A stretch of 64,000 bases of DNA from Elgaria multicarinata webbii (lineage: Eukaryota > Chordata > Lepidosauria > Squamata > Anguidae), in assembly GCF_023053635.1 (NCBI RefSeq), contig NC_086180.1, forward strand, positions 7,197,206-7,261,205, written 5' to 3'. The position numbers and the translations under genes are program-made. This document shows positions 44,101 through 53,359 of this stretch, piece after piece. Position 1 is the stretch's first letter; each line of letters opens with the position of its first letter. The notes beneath the pieces are model-generated. The model did not search any database. It saw nothing but the letters and a program-made list of their open reading frames with translations, and was not told the origin of the DNA.

Positions 44101-45542
44101 TCTAAAGGGTAGATTATGTAAAATATTAAAAGAAAAAAATAAAATTAAATTAAAGGATTGGTTAAGACATATAAAAACAAGAGAGGATATGGAAAATTTG
44201 TTAAAGGAGAAAAAATTATCTTGGTTAGAATATGGTCAGTTAGAACAATGGAATAAAAAGTGGATTAAAGATAATAGAATGTGTAGAAAGATGACGAAGT
44301 TTGAAGAATTAATAGTAAATAAGGAGAAAGGGAAAGGAGGTAGTATAGTTTTAAAAGGACTAATGAGTGAAATATATAAATTGTTGTTAGAGAAGGAGTT
44401 TAGAGAGAACACAGAGAAAATGGTTTGGGAATCAGATTTGAAGGTACAAATAGGGCGACAGAGCTGGGAGGGACTATGGAAACAAAGAGTGTTGAGAAGT
44501 TTATCAGTAAGAATAAAGGAGAATTATTTTAAAATTTTATGGAGGTGGTACCTAACCCCGGTTAGATTGAATAAGATAAATGATCAGCATTCAGCAAATT
44601 GTTGGAGAGGTTGTGGGGAAAAGGGAACGTATTTACATATGTGGTGGCAATGCAAATATGTACAAAGATTATGGAAGATGGTGTTTTTAGAAATTGAAGA
44701 AATAGTGGGAATGAAAATAGAACAAACACCAAAGATAGCATTGCTGTCACTATTTGAAGATATAAAGTGTGAAAAAGGAACTATAGAGTTGATATCGAGT
44801 TTGCTGGTTGCAGCACGATTGATGGTAGCTAGGAACTGGAAGATTCAAGGGGAATATTCTATTGAAGAATGGTATAAAGAAGTATGGGATATAGCCATGA
44901 ATGATAAATTGACATGTAATATTAAGTGGAGAAAAGGCGTAACTAAAATAAATGAGTTTGAAGGAATCTGGAAACAGTTCCTAATATTTGTGTTTATTAA
45001 GGGAAGTGGGAAACCACCAGCAGAAGAAACGATTAGATTTTGGACTCAGGAATGATCCCGAGGTGGGGGGTGCACTTTTATGTTAAGAATGATGATGTTG
45101 TAGTATGATAAGGTATATGTAATAGTTTTTCAACATTGTACTCAACATTTATTCAATATGTATGCAGCAGTTGTTTGATGTTTTTCTGTTTTTTTTGTTT
45201 TCATTATTATTATGGTAATGTTTATGTATGTTTATATAATGTAGAAAATGAATAAAAAATTATTAAAAAAATAAATAAAGCAGTAGTGTAGATCCTGGCC
45301 AGCACTTGGTTCACACAGTGGTCAACATGCTGTTGACGAGGAACCCACAATCAGGACATGATGCAACAGCATGCTCCCACGCATGTCCCCCAGCGGCTGG
45401 TGTATATAGGCTTCCTTCTTCTGAAACTGGAGGTAACAAATAAACATGAGGACTGGTAGCTAGATTGTAAGCCTATGCGGCAGGGCCTTGCTATTTACTG
45501 TTTTACTCTGTACAGCACCATGTACATTGATGGTGCTATATA

Positions 45543-45591
<49 letters not shown>

Positions 45592-48500
45592 TTGATAGCA
45601 AGAATTTATCCACCCCTGTTGAAAGCCATCCAAATCGGTCGTCGTCACTACATCTTGCGGTAGTGAATTCCATAGTTTAACCGCCCCAAGTTCCCCCCAA
45701 TGCACCCTTGACTATTGTGAAATATGAATTTGAGGTAGAAGGGTGCTCCATTAAGTTTGACTTCTTCTCCTTTTCCAAACAGGGGAAGATTCTTGAAGTG
45801 CTGGGACTCTGCAGCCAGGTTGTCTTGGTCCGCTTCCTAATAGATCTCCGGAAGCCAGCGCTGGATCCCAGCCTCTCTTCCAAAGACCTGCATTTCGATG
45901 GGGTGCCAGTCAGGGTTTACCAGCCCAAAGCGCCATCTGCTGGGCGAAGAAGAGGGCTTGTTTTCTTCCACGGAGGAGCTGGAATGGTTGGAAGCATCTG
46001 TAAGTGATTAAGGCTGCAGTCCTATGTGCATCAGTGAAAACGTTCATCAGTAAAAAAAATTATGGACTTAATCTTCATCATAAAGGTTATGTAAGTTTTT
46101 CAAAAAAATAATAATTAAAAAACCCTATTTTTGTATCCACCCCTTGTGGTAAAATTTGTAATTCAGACATCTTTAAACATTTAACATTTTATAGAAGATA
46201 TTCAGGAGCTTCACTGGATGGCTCAGCCAGGCAGCCACCAGTTCCCTTAGTGAGCCACCAATATGTGTAAACATGGCAGCTCGTTACTCTGCGTAAGAGG
46301 TCTGTGATGGACAAGGCGGCCATAGAGCCGCTCTATAGGCAAAACTAGAGGCCCAAATGGACCATTCAGTGCTCTAATCCTGTTTGCACAAACGGGGGCA
46401 GGAAGCAGTGTGGGTTCAGGGACCCCAGTCTGGCAGGTCGAGAGGGGAGACCACTGGATTCCACCCCTTTCACAAAGCTGTGGCTCTTCAGTGCAAGTTC
46501 CTGGCTGAGCAAACCGCCATGGGTCATGTGGAGCCATTTCAGAGGTGTGTGGGAGTGGTCACAGCCGCGATTTTCGCCACATGTTTTGGATGTGTATCAG
46601 CATCTTGAGGTGGTGAGAGAGTGTATTTTCTCTAACACAACCATATCTCTGCACTGCATTGCACATTTGATGGACTCCCTATCCAAGCCATCAGCAGCTC
46701 GGCATTTGCATTACCCTAGGTGGCGCAATCAGAAGAAAGACTGCCTTTTTATTACTCCCCTTTTGATCATTGTACTTAACAATTGATCTTAAACTGTGGG
46801 GAAAATGTATTTCCCAAGATGTTTAACTTATGTGTAGAGAGCTCAGGCCTCCTTCAGGTAAAGCAACTTTTAAAACAGCATGAAGGTGATGCAAAAATGG
46901 TATTGATGAAATGTTTCCAAATAGCTTTCTGCTGTTATAGATGCCACTGAATTCTTAATATTTATTACTAGCTTTGTTTGAAGATGTTTGCAGCAAGATT
47001 GCCAAGGAGAGTGATTCAGTCCTTGTGTCTGTTGGGTAAGTGATTTGAATCAAGATTTGTTGCATTAAAAATGTGGGATTTCATGCATCAGCTTCCCGCA
47101 ATACCTCTTGATGCAATTTTCCCCCAAGAGAAGAGCATCCAAAAAATGCTGCCAGTGCTGCTCGACTCTCACAAGGAGCACATGCAAACAATAGGTTTGA
47201 TACCAATTAATCTCGGTCCGGGACAGTCAGGGCTGTGCACAGCCAGCCTCTGTTGCATCATGTACACATAATTCCTGGATGGAGGTGATGGTGCAAGTAA
47301 TGCAGCAGGTTTGGTCAAGCCTGTATGCATAGCCTTGCATCCGTTGCGATCTCCCATTCTCTGTCAAACAGAAGGGAAATTCACATTTCTTGTCATACTC
47401 AGTGCCCCTGTGTGCACGGTAGAAATTCATGTCCCTGCACTGAGCAGGGGGTGGGCTAGGTGGCCTATAGTCTGGCTTCCAGCTCTTCTGATTGGCAAAC
47501 CAAGCAGCACTTGTTTTTCAGAGCAGATGAATTTTCAGAGTAGGAGTGATACTTTCCTGAAAGACCACTGTTCTCCGCACAACTAGGTTTAGGTCAGGCT
47601 GAAAGGCTGGCCAAAGTCGCTCAGGGACCTTCATAACTAAGGTGGTTCTTAGGCCAATATCTAGCGCAGGGGTGCGGAACCTCTGGCCCATCTAAACAAA
47701 TCACCTGCCAGCCAGCCCTCCACGTTTCCCAGGGTCTCATGCAAGCCCCCCTCCCAATCCCCTCTATGTAGCCCCATCCCTCAGCAGAGAGAAGGAGTGG
47801 GGGAGACACCCAGCCATGGCCTAGTTGCTTTGTCCTTCCCTCACCTTCCCCCCGTGGAGAAAGCGAAGGAGCAGTGAACGGCTGAGTGGGCTGAAGCAGG
47901 GCTTCCCAACCAAGGCAGCGCCATGAGGAGCCGCATCCGGCCTTTCAGCTTGGGACGCTGTGATAGCAGGGCTCTACCTGGGACCTCACCGACGGGGGTC
48001 CAAAAACTGACTTCATCCAGTCTATAGGACTCCATGGGGAGGGGAATCTCACCCCAAGACCCAAACAAGGTCCCTAGCCCTGCCTGAGCCCATAGATGGG
48101 CAGACTTCAACTGTCTTATTCATTTTCTTGTTTAGTAGAACACTAAGGTCCACAAGAGCCTCGTGTGGCGCAGAGCGGTAAAGCAGCAGTTTCTGCAGCT
48201 GAAACTCTCCCCACGGCCTGAGTTTGATCCCAGCGGAAGCTGGTTTCAGGCAGCCGGCTCAGGTCAACTCAGCCTTCCATCCTCCCGAGATCAGTAAAAT
48301 GAGTACCCAGCTAGCTGGGGGAAAGGTAATAACGGCCGGGAAAGGCAACGGCAAACCACCCCGCTATAAGGCCTGCCAAGAAAACGTCAGTGAAAGCTGG
48401 CGTCCCTCCAAGAGTCGCAGTCAGGGCGCACTGAGGGCAGTCCGCCCCGGTGGACAGTCGCGCCGGGAGCGGGGGGGGCCCCGGCCCCCGCGCGGAGGTA

Positions 48501-50495
48501 ACCGCTCCGCCTGCCCCCGTGAGGGGGAGGGACGGGGAGCCAGCGGGGGGAGGGCCCGGCGGCGGTCGTCACCCTCGACCCCGGGATGCGGCCAGAGCTG
48601 CTGCCCGAGGGCTTTAACACCCGCCACCCCCCGCTTCCCAGCCGACCTGGAGCCGGTCGCGGCGCACCACCTCATTGGAAATGCGCCCGACGGGGACCGG
48701 AGCCGTCCAAGCGGCGGTCCCCTCCCGGAGCCCCCCTCCCCGCGAGGGGGCGGGTGGAGGGAGGGGATCCGCCGGCCCGGTTCTTCTTATATTCTTATGT
48801 TTACAATAGACCCACTTTCTCACAGAGTCAGCATTCCCTCAGAATTCCCTCCAGTTCTGGAAATCAGTGTTGTCTTCCATACCTCCCCAGCAGCCCTCTC
48901 TCAGGCTGTGGAAGAAATACTTCTAGATTAGACCCTTCATTCCCTTGCAGTTTGGCAGAACAGACTAATCAGTCCTCTTTATGTACAGAGAAGAGAAAGC
49001 TCAGCCTCCTGAGCTAGACTAGATTGGAAGAGGGGGGATAGAGGGAGAAATGAGTGAGATTTGTTTTTTAAATCAATAGCTTTACTATGTCTGCCACATG
49101 CAATGAAGGGAACCAAGCCTCAGTGACAGAAATGGTGTCAGTCCATTTCGTAAGGGTAAAAGTGCAACATCTCCCATTAAAGTCCTGGGGTGACACTGTC
49201 ATAACACTGGTACCAAACAGAGAACAAGGAGTGACTGGCTATGTGTAAAGTAATTGCATAATGGAATCCAAATGTGCATTGTGAGAGAAGCCAGAAAGGA
49301 ACGTCAGGCCATGGGGAAGTGAAGAGGCCTCACCCAAAGATGGCAAGAAGAGATTTCTCCTCTCCCAACCTGGGAGAGGGGTCAGCCAGACATTTATTAG
49401 CCTGCTATCACAATGTTAAATCTAAATTAGATTTGAATTCAAATTGCCCTGGCTGAATTTCTGCCACCATCTCTCTCTCTCTCTCTCTCTCTCCCTCCCT
49501 CCCTCCCTCTCTCTCTCTCTCCTCCCTCTCTCTCCCCCCCTCTCTCTCTCTCTCACACACACACACACAAGCTGAGCTTGATCCAGTCCTAGTGCAATTC
49601 CAGTGAAAAGCTGTCCCTGAAGAAGCGAAGGAGACGCAGGGTGATTCTTCCACACTTCAGGGTTGTCTGTTCTTGGATTCTGGAAAGTTTACACTTTGAT
49701 TTTGAATTCTGCCTCTCCAGCTATCGCCTGGCTCCGGAGCACCCGTACCCAGCGCAGTGGAAGGATTGCTTCGCTGCTACTGTGCACTTCATGCAAAATG
49801 CAGAGCTCTATGGGGTGGATCCTTCTCAGATCATCATTGCTGGGGACAGTATGGGGGGCAATATTGCTAGCGTTGTCGCCCAAAACCTGGTGGAGAGATC
49901 AGACCTGCCAAAGCTACGGGCTCAAGTGCTGATCTATGGTATTTTCCAAACTATGGACTTCAACCTACCTTCTTATCAACAGAATTGCAGGATGCCTCTC
50001 TTGTTCAGGGAGAATGTTCTTCATTTTGGTCTGCAGTATTTTCTAAAGGACATTTCTCTGAGTCATGATGTCTTGAAGGGATCTCATGTGCCAGATGAAA
50101 TGAGGCTCAAATATGGGAAGTGGATGAGTCCAGATAACATTCCAGAGAAATTTAAGCGTCGTGGGTATGAACGAGTACCACACGCTCCTTATAAGCCTGA
50201 TGTGTACAAACAAGTGTCAGAGACGCTCCAACCCACTTTCTCTTCACTTTTTGCTGAAGACGCTGTCATCCGAGAGCTCCCGGAGACTTTAATTGTGAGT
50301 TGCGAATATGATGTAATTCGAGATGATTCTCTGTTGTACAAGAAGCGACTGGAAGACAACGGTGTGAAATTCAGATGGTTCCATGCTGAAAACGGGTTTC
50401 ATGGAGTGCTGAACCTCTTCAGTGTTGGGTTTTTGACATTCCCCAACGGTATAGAAATACTGGACAATGTTGTAGACTTTGTCAAACATTTATGA
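34019..50495 (+). CDS. AADACL4: AADACL4-like serine esterase, four exons (copy 2)
   Basis: Exons 34019-34195, 45783-45999, 46972-47035 and 49721-50495 join in phase (0, 1, 2) to give about 410 codons, close to mammalian AADACL4 (about 407 from memory). The family are alpha/beta-hydrolase serine esterases of the hormone-sensitive-lipase group. They are type II membrane proteins with an N-terminal anchor and a lumenal catalytic domain; the natural substrate of AADACL4 is not known to me. Seen here: N-terminal hydrophobic anchor (about residues 3-28), SNIPAGFDHPLKLRFVHC, oxyanion motif FFHGGAG, YRLAPEHPYP, nucleophile GDSMGG, acid region CEYDVIRDD and histidine motif GFHGVL. All splice sites are GT-AG. 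Changes seen only here against its paralogs include IYGIF, NCRMP and KDISL. AADACL3 or another array member is the alternative name. Confidence 0.85.
34568..36052. mobile_element. Non-autonomous TIR element with ~150-bp internal tandem repeats
   Basis: Termini are ggtgaccatat on the left and atatggtcaccctata on the right, set in a TA-repeat target, suggesting a TA duplication. Five internal units at roughly 150-bp spacing (about 34710, 34856, 35007, 35183, 35335) each begin with a form of aagataaagagatgaaac and contain ggcaccatgatagct. An AT microsatellite lies inside one unit (35141-35175). No transposase is seen; the superfamily is unresolved (Tc1/mariner-like or other). A partner is at 63021-64000. 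Confidence 0.7.
36160..36362 (+). mobile_element. L2-derived SINE-like repeat with (TAA)n tail
   Basis: Contains gattgtaagcctatgcggca and gtacattgatggtgctatat, ending in (ATA)n. Paired with 45452-45592 (+) and 52446-52640 (-). Confidence 0.7.
36376..38625 (+). mobile_element. L1 LINE, 5'-truncated, in intron 1
   Basis: Begins inside the ORF2 reverse transcriptase (IMALDIFKAFDC-type sequence), keeps MFADDTLLTIKNP (about 36700) and the zinc motif CWRGCGGKGTYLHMWWEC (about 38000). It ends with an A-rich tail near 38625. The frame is broken by TAG at 37298-37300 (TGG in the intact L1) and a shift by 37344. It differs clearly from the 39330 copy, so it is an older or separate subfamily. Confidence 0.9.
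38626..39156. other. Intronic stretch without recognised features
   Basis: Contains gtgcaataaaactctcatct near 38999 and poly-T patches; no gene or named repeat recognised. Confidence 0.4.
40114..40926 (+). pseudogene. L1 ORF1 protein (one internal stop)
   Basis: From ATG 40114 (MAEGGKEIGSNPPALME) this frame encodes a roughly 270-residue L1 ORF1p: coiled coil (MRILADKTAENSDKIKEIEA and onward), an RRM-like region (DLDRVHRVGG, RDILVKFGNYYKKEQIM) and a C-terminal domain ending in a glycine-rich tail. ORF1p binds L1 RNA and forms trimers. One TAA at 40204-40206 interrupts it just before MDQHMSEF, where the downstream open frame restarts at ATG 40210. An upstream short frame (39935-40159) is in another phase and is not needed. 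Confidence 0.8.
41213..45055 (+). pseudogene. L1 ORF2 protein: endonuclease and reverse transcriptase (one internal stop)
   Basis: ATG 41213 begins MDKRIKVSTLNVKGLG. The endonuclease has VQETH, LAGDFNMV, RIDYIFVS and TDHALL. The reverse transcriptase has SYRPISLINQDAKIF, ALDIFKAFDC, RQGCPLSPVL and MFADDTLLTI. A C-terminal zinc motif CWRGCGEKGTYLHMWWQC lies near 44600. Total length is about 1280 codons, normal for L1. The only break seen is TAA at 41438-41440, followed by an A-run; the same frame continues open to 45055. Very recent by this measure. Confidence 0.9.
45452..45592 (+). mobile_element. L2-derived SINE-like repeat with (ATA)n tail
   Basis: Contains gattgtaagcctatgcggca and ends in about 16 TAA units (45546-45592). 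Inserted in the L3-like tail. Confidence 0.7.
45783..45999 (+). CDS. AADACL4: Copy 2 exon 2
   Basis: 217 bp after acceptor ttttccaaacag, donor gtaagt at 46000. Encodes GKILEVLGLCSQVVLVRFL, DLHFDGVPVRVYQPKAPS and the oxyanion-hole motif VFFHGGAG. It ends one base into a codon (T), completed by exon 3 (CT) as serine. The following intron 46000-46971 contains nothing else I recognise. Confidence 0.9.
46972..47035 (+). CDS. AADACL4: Copy 2 exon 3
   Basis: 64 bp microexon-sized coding piece, acceptor ttattactag, donor gtaagt at 47036. Encodes LFEDVCSKIAKESDSVLVSV, aligned with CNYLARETESVLLMIG in AADACL4 from memory. It ends with GG, completed by C of exon 4. Too short to stand out as an open frame, but phase and homology agree. 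Confidence 0.88.
47036..48156. other. First part of intron 3, copy 2
   Basis: A short CR1-tail-like remnant (actgagcagggggtgggcta) lies near 47438. From 47770 it matches 24391 onward in unit 1. No other features seen. Confidence 0.5.
48157..48416 (+). mobile_element. tRNA-derived squamate SINE, cut by rDNA
   Basis: Same SINE as 24777-25061 with box A-like tggcgcagagcggtaaa and box B-like gtttgatccc. It keeps an aaaccaccccgctat segment lost in unit 1. Its 3' end stops at tccaagagtc, where 28S rDNA starts. Confidence 0.8.
48417..48779 (-). rRNA. 28S rRNA gene fragment (expansion-segment region), antisense
   Basis: The minus strand matches vertebrate 28S rRNA near its large GC-rich expansion segment. 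Recognisable words, written on +, are ggcgcactgagggcagtccg, gagctgctgcccgagggctt and gagccggtcgcggcgcacca, with ggaaatgcgcccg after. These correspond, inverted, to the 28S stretches with gcatttcc...ggtgcgccgcgaccggctcc, the tgttacagc region and gactgtcccc...gtgcgcc. It is a fragment, not a gene, and cannot give functional rRNA. GC content jumps abruptly at both edges. Unit 1 has about 580 bp of unrelated DNA at this position (25013-25594). Confidence 0.88.
48780..49720. other. Remainder of intron 3, copy 2
   Basis: Parallels 25596-26685 of unit 1, lacking the MITE there. Holds a CT/CA microsatellite at 49471-49571. The acceptor gcctctccag ends it. Confidence 0.75.
49471..49571. repeat. Interrupted (CT)n(CA)n microsatellite
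   Basis: CT-rich tract with CCCT interruptions, then a short CA run. The pure equivalent in unit 1 is 26445-26538. Confidence 0.95.
49721..50495 (+). CDS. AADACL4: Copy 2 exon 4 (terminal)
   Basis: 775 bp with stop TGA at 50493-50495 and AATAAA at 50527-50532. Holds nucleophile GDSMGG, acid region CEYDVIRDD and histidine motif GFHGVL. Confidence 0.92.
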
Positions 50496-51327
50496 GGGGA
50501 TTTTGCAGTGCTACAATTCCTTAAGGAATAAAGATACCTAAATATTAAGGTGGAAGGGTGAAACACTCACACCATTATAAGCCCTGAAAGTTCTTAATGA
50601 CCATAAAATTAAGATGACTTGTTAATAAAATAAAATAGTGCTATGTCAAAAAAAAAACCGAGTTCAGAATCCCAATCTTCATGCCTATTGATTATCATTG
50701 CCAATTAATGAATTGTTCTAACATCTTGTTTTTTGTCACAATTGGCCGAAATTTGCAGGCGTATTAGTCCATTATTAGGGTGGTTTTATATGATTTTAAA
50801 TGATTTTATACTACATACTGATCAGGGATATACACAACAGTATTTGTCAAAGCCTTTTCTCAGACTAGGGAAAAGAGACTAAATATATGCTCAATATATA
50901 GAGGTGACCCTAGTTAAGAAACCTTGTGGGGGAGGGGAGGGTACAGATTGAGAGGGAGAGGGATTCTCTTCCCCTTATACTCCATGGGTTTCTTGGCAAT
51001 TTATCCAGAAATGCCTAGGGACGTCATGGGCGCCTGAAGGGATCCTGGAGTCCCATGGACTCCCCTCGTCCGCAAACTCGGACCCAGTCAGGTACCAGCA
51101 GTGCATTTATGGGCCTTCATGGCCACCACTCATGCAATTGGAGAATTACGTCATTTCCAGAGCTACCATAGTTGCACATAATGGAGGCTCCGGACGAGAG
51201 CGGACAGGCTTGCGATTTCAACGAATCCTCACAGAGCCGCAAAGGAAGCTTGCGAAGAGGTGAACAGCAGTGACAGCAGGGCGAGTGTCTGAGGAAATGG
51301 ACCTGAGTGAGTTCACCCATCCCTACA
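50496..51327. other. 3' UTR and flank of copy 2
   Basis: Parallels 27461-28326 with few differences. Polyadenylation signal AATAAA at 50527. Confidence 0.65.
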
Positions 51328-51690
51328 CTGATTCCATTGTCATACTGCTCTAACAGTCAGGACGTTTTTCCTGATGTCCAGGTGGAATCTGGCTTCCTTT
51401 AACTTGATCGCGTTATTCCGTGTCCTGCACTCTGGGAGGATCAAGAAGAGATCCTGGCCCTCCTCTGTGTGACAACCTTTTAAGTCTTTGAAGAGTGCTA
51501 TCATGTCTCCCCTCAATCTTCTCTTCTCCAGGCTAAACAGGCCCAGTTCTTTCAGTCTCTCTTCATAGGGCTTTGCTTCCAGACCCCTGATCATCCTGGT
51601 TGCCCTCCTCTGAACACACTCCAGCTTGTCTGCGTCCTTCTTGAATTGTGGAGCCCAGAACTGGACGCAATACTCTAGATGAGGCCCTGC
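51328..51690 (-). mobile_element. CR1 LINE fragment
   Basis: Minus strand carries [20 protein letters not shown] and [18 protein letters not shown]. Paralog of 28327-28690. Confidence 0.85.
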
Positions 51691-51790
51691 TCTTATGGGT
51701 TCCTGGTTGACAGCTGGTTGGCCACTGTGTGAACAGAGTGTCGGACTAGATGGACCCTTGGTCTGATCCACCTTGGCTCTTATGTTCTAC
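51691..51790 (+). mobile_element. CR1/L3-like 3' tail
   Basis: Paralog of 28691-28790, ending cttatgttct. Confidence 0.7.
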
Positions 51791-51869
51791 CCCTCCCCCC
51801 ACACACCTTTTGGGCCTTGGTCACACACATCACTGGTTTGGAGCCCCAACCTCTTTACTTTGAGAGAAT

Positions 51870-52040
51870 GGGGGCATCCTTGTTATAAATACTTGCCTTG
51901 GGTAAGCCCCATTGAACTCTACAGGGCTTACTTCCAAGAAAACATACATAGGATTGTGGCGTTAGTATGCAATCCTATGGTCAGCTACTTGGAAGCAAGT
52001 ACCATTGAATAACATTTGGTCAAATGCTAACAGCCTAATC
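51870..52040. repeat. Interspersed foldback-like repeat
   Basis: Paralog of 28870-29040, same gcttacttccaagaaaacat core. Confidence 0.5.
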
Positions 52041-52445
52041 TTATGTGTGTAGGTTTACTTTGAAGTTAAACAGACTTCCATAGAATTGGGCTGTTCCTCT
52101 TTGACCAAACAATATATGCTAAAACGCAGCAAATCGGTTCAAATACTGCCATTATATAAGCGATGGGATAGTATATCTCGGGGAATTCCAAGACTACATA
52201 TCACATTTGGATGCTCTTGGGAAAGGATTTGGAAATGCAAGACTTCATGGTACCTTTAGCAAATCAGATGTAATTGCGCAAGAAAGTGCATGTTGTTCTA
52301 AAGGGGCACCATTATAGCCTCAGTGAGAGACCATGATCCACCTCCAAAATTCAAAGACTTTCATGGTGGGCTGTTCAGATTAGTGAGGTCATAAAAAAAT
52401 AAAATCAAGCCAATCTAGTCCTTTCCGACATGTAACATGAATACA

Positions 52446-52487
<42 letters not shown>

Positions 52488-52640
52488 TATATAGCACCAT
52501 CAATGTACATGGTGCTGTACAGAGTAAAACAGTAAATAGCGAGACCCTGCCGCATAGGCTTACATTCTAATAAAACCATAATAAAACAATAAGGAGGGGA
52601 AGAGAAAGCAAACAGGCACAGAGTAGGGTAAACAAATGAA
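52446..52640 (-). mobile_element. L2-derived SINE-like repeat, antisense
   Basis: Starts with (ATT)n at 52446-52490, then atatagcaccatcaatgtac and gccgcataggcttacattct. Reverse of 36160-36362. Confidence 0.7.
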
Positions 52641-52654
52641 TATGTCATAATGCA

Positions 52655-53222
52655 GCCTTCCTCAATGCAGCGGCCAGAATGATTTCAGGAACCAGAAGGG
52701 TCGACCATATAACACCTGCTCTGGTCCGCTTGCACTGGCTGCCTGTATGTTTCCGAGACCAATTCAAGGTGCTGGTTTTGACCTATAAAGCCTTACACGG
52801 CTTGGGACCACAATACCTGACAGAACGCCTCTCCCAACGTGAATATACCCGGTCACTACATTTAACATCTAAGGTCCGCCTCCGGGTGCTTACTCCGAGA
52901 GAGGCTCAGAGTGTGGCAACGTGGGACAGGGCCTTTTCGGTGGTGGCCCCCAGACTGTGGAACGATCTCCCTGACGAGGCTCGCTTGGCACCAAAGCTGC
53001 TATCTTTCCGGTGCCAGGTTAAGACTTTCCTCTTTGCCCAGGCATATGGCGGCACATCTTAATCACCCACGTTTAGTTTTTTAACAGTTTTTAATGCTTT
53101 ATGTGTGTATGTTCTGTGTTTTAGAATTTTATCTTTTGTATACTTGTTTTTATCTCAATTTTAGAATTTCCGTAAACCGCCCAGAGAGCTCTGGAGGTGG
53201 TATATAAGTGTAATAAATAAAT
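52655..53222 (+). mobile_element. L2-like LINE 3' end, unit 2
   Basis: Intact frame 52679-53062 for the L2 ORF2 C-terminus (LVRLHWLPVCFRDQFKVLVL, LWNDLPDEARLAPK), then cgcccagagagctctggagg and an AATA tail. The unit 1 version (29394-29836) is shorter and damaged. Confidence 0.85.
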
Positions 53223-53359
53223 AAACCTAGTACCTTCAGGACGTGTTGGAATACAGCAACCATCATGCCCAGCCACACAGCCAGGCATGCTGGCTGGGGT
53301 GATGGGAGTTGTAGTCCAAAAGATCTGGAGGACACTGGACTTGGGAAAGTTGTGAATAC

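Larger units (their letters stand above)
39330..45274 (+). mobile_element. Near-intact full-length L1 in intron 1, sense strand
   Basis: 5.9 kb with a 17-bp perfect target duplication (ataaagcagtagtgtag at 39313-39329 and 45275-45291). It starts gggcggagcttgg and has a 5' UTR of about 780 bp, ORF1, a spacer, ORF2, a 3' UTR and an A-rich tail. The few lesions are one stop in each ORF. It lies within an L3-like LINE and a MITE, in the same direction as the esterase gene, and accounts for half of intron 1. Confidence 0.95.
39207..45297. repeat. MITE (ggccagatttacacc...gtgtagatcctggcc) split by L1
   Basis: Left part 39207-39329 and right remnant after the L1. The ends are inverted repeats of the same family as 23172 and 26216. 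The L1 inserted next to gcagtagtgtag near its right end. Confidence 0.7.
39157..45690 (-). mobile_element. CR1/L3-like LINE tail split by nested insertions
   Basis: The antisense L3-like tail occupies 39157-39205 (aacataagaagagtcatgct) and resumes at 45298-45450 and 45593-45690, where the minus strand reads VKLWNSLPQDVVTTTDLDG. Between the parts lie a MITE carrying a full-length L1, and an L2-derived SINE-like insert. Confidence 0.75.

Noticed and set aside
46000-46971. Further exon in intron 2
   Set aside because: Open frames here (for example 46384-46608) have no esterase similarity, and exons 2 and 3 already join in phase.
48421-49017. Proline- and arginine-rich coding frames on both strands
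   Set aside because: They are by-products of the GC-rich 28S rDNA fragment and the intron next to it.
49408-49655. Arg-Glu repeat protein frames (also near 26378 and 55509)
   Set aside because: They translate CT/GA microsatellites and have no coding context.
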